Of a stretch of DNA of 64,000 bases, positions 57,295-64,000 are shown in pieces. The DNA lies in assembly GCA_003996215.1 (NCBI GenBank), contig QJPP01001408.1, positions 1 through 64,000 of the forward strand, read 5' to 3'. Numbering within the stretch: the stretch's first letter is position 1; the number at the start of each line of letters is the position of its first letter. This DNA is from Jaltomata sinuosa. Lineage: Eukaryota > Streptophyta > Magnoliopsida > Solanales > Solanaceae. Position numbers and translations under genes: made by a program. Under the pieces are notes generated by a model that saw nothing but the letters and a program-made list of their open reading frames with translations, had not been told where the DNA came from and made no database searches.

Positions 57295-60200
57295 TGTAAT
57301 GACTCTTCCGGTCATTTCCACGTATAAGTTTTCCTTGTACTATTAGAGCTTTCCTGTAGCGGCCTCAAGTCATTTATGACTTGCTGGGACCGGTGGTTCG
57401 ATGCCCTGGCCGTTCGATTAGTCGTTATGATCAATTCCCTGCCTTAGGAGCTGAGTATCAAAATCGTGCGATGGTGAATTGCGAACCTAAATTTAAGAAT
57501 TTTATTAGCATCACGCGTATTTGAAAATATTTTATTTTAAAGTTGAATGTGGTAAAAAGATATATATATTTTTTTATTTATTATTACCTTTTTAAAATAT
57601 TTTAAAGGTCTATGAAAAATATTTTATTATGATATAATTGTGTATGTATTTATTTTATAAGGTTTTTATACATTGTAATATTTTAACGGAGATAGTAAAC
57701 TTAGTTATGTTGAAAATTATTATTATAATATAGTAGGTTTTATTGGAAATGATTTTCTATTTATTATGATATATTCAAAAATTTAAATATATTTTACCAT
57801 AAATTTATGCAATACCCGAGTATATGTGTAATGAGATAAAAATTAACCTTGTGGCACCACTCCACCTCACACGTGGAAGTGGGGGGGCTAACACAACACA
57901 TAAGAAATTGGAATGATGGCAGCATAGTGTCATTTTCATAATGTTAATCTTTAAAGGAATGTAAATTAATCCATTATTTGTCTACTATAGGTGACCTATA
58001 GATATATATAGGTATATGTGTTCTATCTTCACAACTATGGATTGTATTCCTTGTTAAATCAAAGTCAAGATTACGTATGAATTTAATCTTCACGTTATAG
58101 CTTCTTCTTTTCTCTTAACACGTAACTAGAATATGATCGATAATTGTTCTTCGTATATTGATATCTTGGGTTGCGGATGGGTACTAAGCTTGAGAGAATC
58201 TTTTTTTAATGCTATCTTTGATCACCGAAACAAAATCGATCATCCACGTCAAGTTATTCAAGCCAAAATTCAAGTTTGATTTCATTTCGGAGCTTCTCGG
58301 AACAGTTCAAGCTTGGACATCATCGTCCTAGCAGCTTGTCATCGGACGACAGGTAGGTTACGGTTTATTTTCCCTAGACTCCACATATATAGGATAAAAT
58401 TGTATTAATGGGCATCCTTGGGTTGGTTTATTAGGTTGGTACCACAGACCTCGACCGCTTTATTCATGTCCGCCTACTTTTGTTTCTCCGATGCTTGTAG
58501 CATTTGCCGATATATTTTATTTACCCTTGTGGTCCTGTGAGGCCTTGTTGACTCTGGAACATAGAAGGTGGGATTTTGGGAATGTCCGCGAATTCCGGAC
58601 ATAGAATTATCCTTCTAGGCTGGTTATGCTTGCTGAGTAGCTGTGGGCATGTGCAGGGTCGATAGGTTGATTGTGAGCTGTTGGGCAGCTATTGTGTTTG
58701 ATCATACCATTTCCATGCATATAAAGAGGTTTAATCCATGTTTTACTACTGTTTGGGCTTCAGGACTACTGACACTATTTTCTAAACCTTGCATGGGCCC
58801 AGAGGCCCGTTTTTTATGGAAATAATTTGGAAATGGTTTGATTTAACTTGTGAATATTCTTGGGCAAAAGAAAGTAAAATTATGATTTAAATCACCAGTT
58901 TTATGATTAACGCTAGATTCGGCAGGGTCGGGGTGCTAGTTGAGTATTCTTGCTATTTGAGATAATTTTAGCCTCGATCGGACCGAGCACCCGAGATGAC
59001 TTTCTACTGTTTAGACCCGGTTATGCCCGGGCACCCTTGGAGGGGTTTTTTTTGAGATATTTTCCTACTACTTTAGTCCTGGACAGGGTCTGGGCATGCA
59101 TATTCCAGACTGAGTCTCTATCTTGAAACCGGACTTGCTTCCGGACGACATGTTTTGATACTGAGTTTTAGTATGGGGTCAGGGACCTCCATGGACCTCG
59201 CCTTCCGGGCCTGGGGCTGCGGGCTGCGTGTGCCGGAGGAAGGGTATACGGTGGAGTAGAGGTATATTGGCAGTGACCTTCCATGGAACCTACCTGCTGG
59301 GCCGGATCAGCACCGGAGGAGGTACATACAGAGATACCATTTCACTTGAGATCTTCATGCATCATATCATTCATTGTCTGAGGCTCCACCCTTGTTTGTT
59401 GTTTGTTGATTGTACACTCCGGTAGTATGGGATGCCAGAGGGTTTGTTTTCACTTGTTTGTGTTCCTCGATTGTATGGGCGGCCGGGGGACTGTAGGTAG
59501 ACTCTTGCTATTTACTTACAGAATTGTTCCCTGTTACGGTTAAGTATGAAATTGGTTGCTTCTAGACTTTTAGCTTCTGGATTTGAGATTGATATGATTA
59601 GTTGAGTTTGATTCATGTCTCTGAGCATGTCTATCATTACTCTTTCCCTCTTCTTATACTTGAGGTTACCGGTATACCGTCCATTTCGTAAACTTATTAT
59701 GTATACACTGTTATTGCAAGGACCCCAGGTGCGTTATTTCTTACTTTCACCTATGCCTATGGTGTATATGCTTACTGGTTCTGTTGATTTCCCTCTGGGC
59801 TAGTTCCTGTGTACCTTTCATTGATTTCTGTGACTACTTGCTTCTGTTCTGTCTGTTACTACACTTTTATCTTATATGTGCCCAGTCGGCCTATGATACC
59901 TACTGGGTACCTTATGCTTCGCATTTGGTGCTCACCCTTCCCCCTGCATCGTTTGGTGCAGATCCTAGCATGGGCCATCGCCGTTAGATCGCTGTGATTC
60001 ATGCTTGGAGATCTGTTGGGGACTACTTCAGACTGGGGGTGAGCTCTTGGCGATCGGATCTTAGCTTTAGTTTATCTTTTGCTTTATGTACTCTATTACC
60101 ATTCAGAGACATCTGTATATATTCTTTTGGAACGTTTGCACTCCATGTATGTAGTTTTGGCTCTATACTATGATACCAGGTCTTGGGGTTTGGTTTAGTT

Positions 60201-60389
60201 TCCGCATATGTATATATATACTCCTGTTATCTATTCTCCTCATCTTACTCTCTTACCTTTGCTTATTAAACTATTCTTCCGCTTATTTGTTAGATAGTAG
60301 CCCATTACTAACTATCCTGGGCTACGGGAATTGGTTCGCCTACTAGGGGGTTGTAGGTGCCATCATGACCGAGAAATCGGATCGTGACA
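57295..60389 (+). repeat. 3' LTR of gypsy A3
   Basis: 3095 bp, TGTAATGACTC to TCGTGACA. Close to the 5' LTR; a short block near 59768 (between tgtatat and ggttctgttg) is shortened compared with 51500-51530. Confidence 0.95.
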
Positions 60390-60781
60390 ATTGTGGCGTC
60401 ACAAAAAGTGGGGATTCAATAGAGATTCCAAATTCACAATAAAATGTAATTAGTGGAAATAACATAGCCACAAAAGGTGAGGTTTTTGTGGCAATCATGA
60501 TCTCTATCAATTATCTACTGTGGCAAAGTAAGTAGCCACAAAAGCCTATGATTTAATGGTGATGACATATTTGGAGTGAGTTGTGGTGGAAATCTTGAAA
60601 TACCATAAGTGGCGACTTTTGTCGCCATGAAATGTAGTCTTTTGTGGTGACTTGCATTAGTTGTTGTGGAAAAGTATTTGCCACTTAGTATAGCCAACGA
60701 CCTGTCAGTCGCCACGAAAGAGGTTTTGGTGGCAACTTTGTGATTTTCTGTGGCAACTAAGAAGTCCATTTTCTTGTAGTG
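60390..60781 (+). repeat. CACTA-2 subterminal repeats and 3' terminal inverted repeat
   Basis: At least eight GTGGCAA/TTGCCAC-type words in both orientations (ggcgtcacaaaaag, ccacaaaaggtg, tgtggcaaagt, agtggcgacttttgtcgccatg, tttgccactta, gtcgccacgaaag, ggtggcaac, tgtggcaact), then TTCTTGTAGTG (60771-60781), complement CACTACAAGAA. Confidence 0.85.
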
Positions 60782-61301
60782 AGCAAGTCCTATAACTAAA
60801 CTTTCAATTCCCTCAACTTAGCAGGTGCCATTCTAAATGGAGGAATAGAAATAGGATGAGTACAGTCTCTAAATCAATGCAAAAATCGATATCATGGTTT
60901 TGTGGCATGCCAGGTAAATTCATGGGAAACACTTCTAAGAAATCACAAACCATAAGAACTGACCCTATAGATGGAACTTCAGTATTGGTGTCTCAAAGAT
61001 GGAAAAAACTCTAAACACCCCCTCTCAATCAACTTCATTGCACGAATAAAGGATATAATCTTTTTAAGAACTGGGCTACAGTCACCCTTCCACTCAAGTT
61101 TGGATATACTAGGCATCACTATAGTCACAGTTTTTGCATTACAATATAATTTAACATGATATGTGAACAACCAACTCATCCACAGAATTACATAAAAATC
61201 CACCATGCAAGAATTACTAGATCTACCCAAGAGTCACGAACTAAATCTGCTGTGAGTGGCACCCACATTAAACCCCCGATGGGAGAATCAAATAATCAAG
61301 T
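60782..61301 (-). pseudogene. Gypsy D pol fragment (protease to RT start)
   Basis: Minus strand: VILWMSWLFTYHVKLYCNAKTVTIVMPSISKLEWKG (second protease signature, with LWMSW for LGMDW), then RAMKLIERGCLEFF, an LPGMPQN/DIDFCI-like stretch near 60890-60920 and a MAPAELRELK-like stretch near 60800-60830. It matches the protease-RT linker of the A family but is clearly a different, older lineage. CACTA-2 cuts it at 60782 and A4 at 61302. Confidence 0.75.
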
Positions 61302-64000
61302 TGTCACGATCCAATTTCTCGGTCATGATGGCACCTACAACCCTCGGTAGGTGAACCAATCCCCGTAGCCCAGAACAGTTAGTAATGGGCTACTATCTAG
61401 CAAATAAGAGAACAATACAAATAAAATAGATAACAGGGATATAAATATATACATATGCGAAAACTAAACCAAACCCCAAGACCTGGTATCATAGTACAGA
61501 GCCAAACTACATACATAGAGTGCAAGCGATCCAAAAGAATATATACAGATGTCTCTAAATGGTAATATAGTACATAAAGCAAAAGATAAACTAAAGCTAA
61601 GCTCCGATTGCCAAGAGCTCACCCTCAGCCTGAAGTAGTCTCCAACAGATCTCCAAGCACGAATCACAATGGTCTAACGGCGATGGCCCACGCTAGGATC
61701 TGCACCCAAAGATGCAGGGGGTAGGGGTGAGCACCAAATGCGAAGCATAAGGTGCCCAGTAGGTATCATAGGCCGACTGGGCACATATAAGATAAAAGTG
61801 TAGTAATAGACAGAATAGAAGCAAGTAGTCACAGAAATCAACGAAAGATACACAGGAACTAGCCCAGAGGGAAATCAACAGAACCACATATGAGGCTAGT
61901 AAGCAGAATATACACACCATAGGCACAGGTGAAAGTAAGAAATAACGCACCTGGGGTCCTTGCAACAACAGTGTATACAAAATAAGTTTACGAAATGGAC
62001 GGTATACCGGTAACCTCAAGTGTAAGAAGAAGGGAGAAAGAGTAATAATAGGCATGCTCAGATACATGAATCAAACTCAACTAATCATACCAATCTCATA
62101 CTTATCTATAATAGAGAATAATCCTGTAAGTAAAAAGTAAAAGTCTACCTACAGTCCCCCGGCATCCCATACTACCGGAGCGTACAATCAGCAAACAGCA
62201 AACAAGGGTGGAGCCTCAAGCAATGAATGATATGATGCATGAAGATCTCAAGTGCCATGGTATCTCTGTATGTACCTCCTCCGGCGCCGATCCGGCCACG
62301 CAGGTAGGTTCCATGGAAGGACACTGCCCGTATACCTCTACACCACCGTATACCCCTCCTCCGGCACACGCAGCCCGTAGCCCCTGGCCCGGATGGCAAG
62401 GTCCATGGAGGTCCCAGACCCCATACTAAAACTCAGTATCAGAACATTTGGTCAGCGGAACAGTCCGAGTATCGAAGATAGAACTAAGTCTCGATATCAG
62501 ATAGAGCCCGAGCTCGAATATTGCATGCCCAGACCCTGTCCAGGCTAAAATAGTAGGAAAAATTCTCAAAAAACCCCTCCAAGGCGTTGCGTGGCGTAGC
62601 CGGGGTCTACGGGTTCTAAAAAGTCATCTCGGTGCTCGGTACCGGACGAGGCTAAAAACATCTCAAATAATAAGAAAACTCAACTAGCACTCCGGCCCCG
62701 CCGAGTCTAGCGTTAATCGTAAAACTGATGATTTAAAACATAATTTACTTTCTTTTACCCAAGAATACTCACAAGTCAAATCAAACCATTTCCAAATCAT
62801 TTCCATCAAAACGGGCCCCCCGGGCCATGCAAGGTTTAGAAAATAGTGCCAGTAGGCCCGAAGCCAAAACCAAAGTAAAACATGGATAAAACCTCTTTAT
62901 ATGCATGGAAATGGTATGATCACACACAATAGCTGCCCCGCAGCTCACAATCAACCTATCGACCCTGCACAGGCCCACAGCTACTCAGCAAGCATAACCA
63001 GCCTAGAAGGATAATTCTATGCCCGGGACTCGCGGACATTCCCAAATCCCACCTTCTATGTTCCAGAGTCAACAAGGCCTCACAGGACCACAAGGGTAAA
63101 TAAAATATATCCGCAAATACTACAAGCAACGGAGGAATAAAAATAGGTGGACATGAATAAAGCGGTCGAGGTTTGTGGTACCAACCTAATAAACCAACCC
63201 AAGGATGCCCATTAATACAATTTTATTTTATATATATGGAGTCTAGGGAAAATAAACCGTAACCTGCCTGTCGTCCGATGACAAGATGCTAGAACGATGT
63301 CCAAGCTCGAACCACTCCAAGAAAATCCAAAACTAAATCGGAATCAAATTTAGGATGGAATAACTTGACGTAGATAATTGATTTTCTTTCGATGACCGAA
63401 TATTGCGTCAATAATTCTGTTCATACGAACTCCTCACTTAATCTCTTCAACACACAGAAGTATGTAAATGCTTCATGTGACCATGTTCAATCCTTAATTA
63501 CCAAATGTGAAGTAGAATAAGTTAGGCAACAACTTAACATTTGAAATTGGTTTCAAATGATTTAAGTGATTAGGTTACTTAACATTGAGGTTTGTTAGCA
63601 GCCTACCACATTAGTTGATTTCCATGTGGGGGGGGGGGGTGTGTCAACACCACACCTCCCCTTATCCAACTAATGATAGGTGGATCCCCGCCACGTACGT
63701 ACTCGGGTATTGAATAAATTCGTGGTAAAATAAATATAATATTTTAAATATACCATAATTCATAGAAAATTATTTCAAACAAAACCTACTATATTATAAT
63801 AATAATTTTCAACGTAACTAAATTTACTATCTCCATTAAAATATTACAGTGTATAAAAACCTTATAAAGTAAATACATATACAATTATCTCGTAACAAAA
63901 TATTTTTCATAAACCTTTAAAATATTTTGAAAAGGTAATAATAATATAATTTTTACCAAATTCAACTTTTAAATAAAATATTTTCAAATACACGCACGAT
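61302..64000 (-). repeat. LTR of gypsy A4 (partial, runs off the window)
   Basis: Begins tgtcacgatcc and follows the A1 LTR in the same orientation for 2.7 kb; by comparison about 0.57 kb remains beyond 64000. Whether it is a 3' LTR of an element lying further right or a solo LTR cannot be told. Flank at the left is CAAGT (61297-61301). A block near 62450-62520 differs from other copies, and a run of 12 G occurs at 63628-63639 in the G-box stem region. Confidence 0.9.

Larger units (their letters stand above)
49024..60389 (+). mobile_element. Gypsy A3: chromodomain Ty3/gypsy retrotransposon, full length
   Basis: 5' LTR 49024-52135, 3' LTR 57295-60389, and perfect ATTGT target duplications at 49019-49023 and 60390-60394. 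Interior order gag, protease, RT, RNase H, integrase, chromodomain. Excising it restores continuous CACTA-2 subterminal sequence. Its LTRs differ from those of A1 and A2 by block deletions in the first 200 bp. Confidence 0.97.
36241..60781 (+). mobile_element. CACTA-2 (En/Spm-type transposon), 3' portion with nested insertions
   Basis: Contains a TNP2-like transposase pseudogene (36241-39540), a second transposon ORF (39930-48240), subterminal GTGGCAA/TTGCCAC repeats on both sides of gypsy A3 (48890-49023 and 60390-60770), and a terminus ...TTCTTGTAGTG at 60771-60781, whose complement is CACTACAAGAA. The left terminus is not in the window. Candidate 3-bp duplication on the right is AGC (60782-60784). 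Confidence 0.85.

Overview
This is a gene-poor, retrotransposon-packed stretch of a plant nuclear genome. No host gene was recognised. Chromodomain Ty3/gypsy elements, two CACTA (En/Spm) DNA transposons and MITE and LINE fragments make up nearly all of it. The gypsy families, the MITE fragment and the style of the LTRs suggest an asterid, most likely Solanaceae; this is inference from remembered family style, not a search result.

Layout. 1-1260: internal and subterminal part of CACTA-1 (minus strand), with tandem repeats and a GC-rich putative leader. 1290-2159 and 19137-19399: one array of a ~188-bp AT-rich tandem repeat, split by gypsy A1. 2160-19136: gypsy A1 (minus), target duplication GAATA; its 3' LTR is itself interrupted at 2891-8174 by a complete, non-autonomous LTR element with target duplication AGTAA. 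19400-30981: gypsy A2 (plus). 30982-31177: MITE fragment. 31190-32052: the subterminal repeats and TIR of CACTA-1. 32053-33205: part of an LTR of gypsy C. 33206-36240: leader and LTR of gypsy B (minus). 36241-60781: CACTA-2 (plus), with TNP2-like and second-ORF pseudogenes, interrupted by a LINE 3' end (37745-37992), degenerate gypsy E (40180-44436) and gypsy A3 (49024-60389, target duplication ATTGT). 60782-61301: pol relic of gypsy D. 61302-64000: LTR of gypsy A4, running off the window.

A1, A2, A3 and A4 belong to one family with ~3.1-3.25 kb LTRs, a tRNA-iMet-type primer site, gag with a CCHC knuckle, protease, RT (FIDD), RNase H, integrase and a C-terminal chromodomain. All the copies with internal regions carry stops and frameshifts, so none looks autonomous. 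CACTA-2 coding regions are also broken. The most intact coding unit is the 605-codon frame of the small LTR element at 2891-8174; it keeps a retropepsin-like region but no RT or integrase.

The junctions imply a deep nest: gypsy D holds CACTA-2, which holds gypsy B, then gypsy C, then CACTA-1, then A1 and A2, then the small LTR element. Several left halves lie outside the window, so the full order is inference, while four insertions (the small element, A1, A3 and the LINE) are supported directly by target duplications. There is one 20-N assembly gap at 16305-16324.
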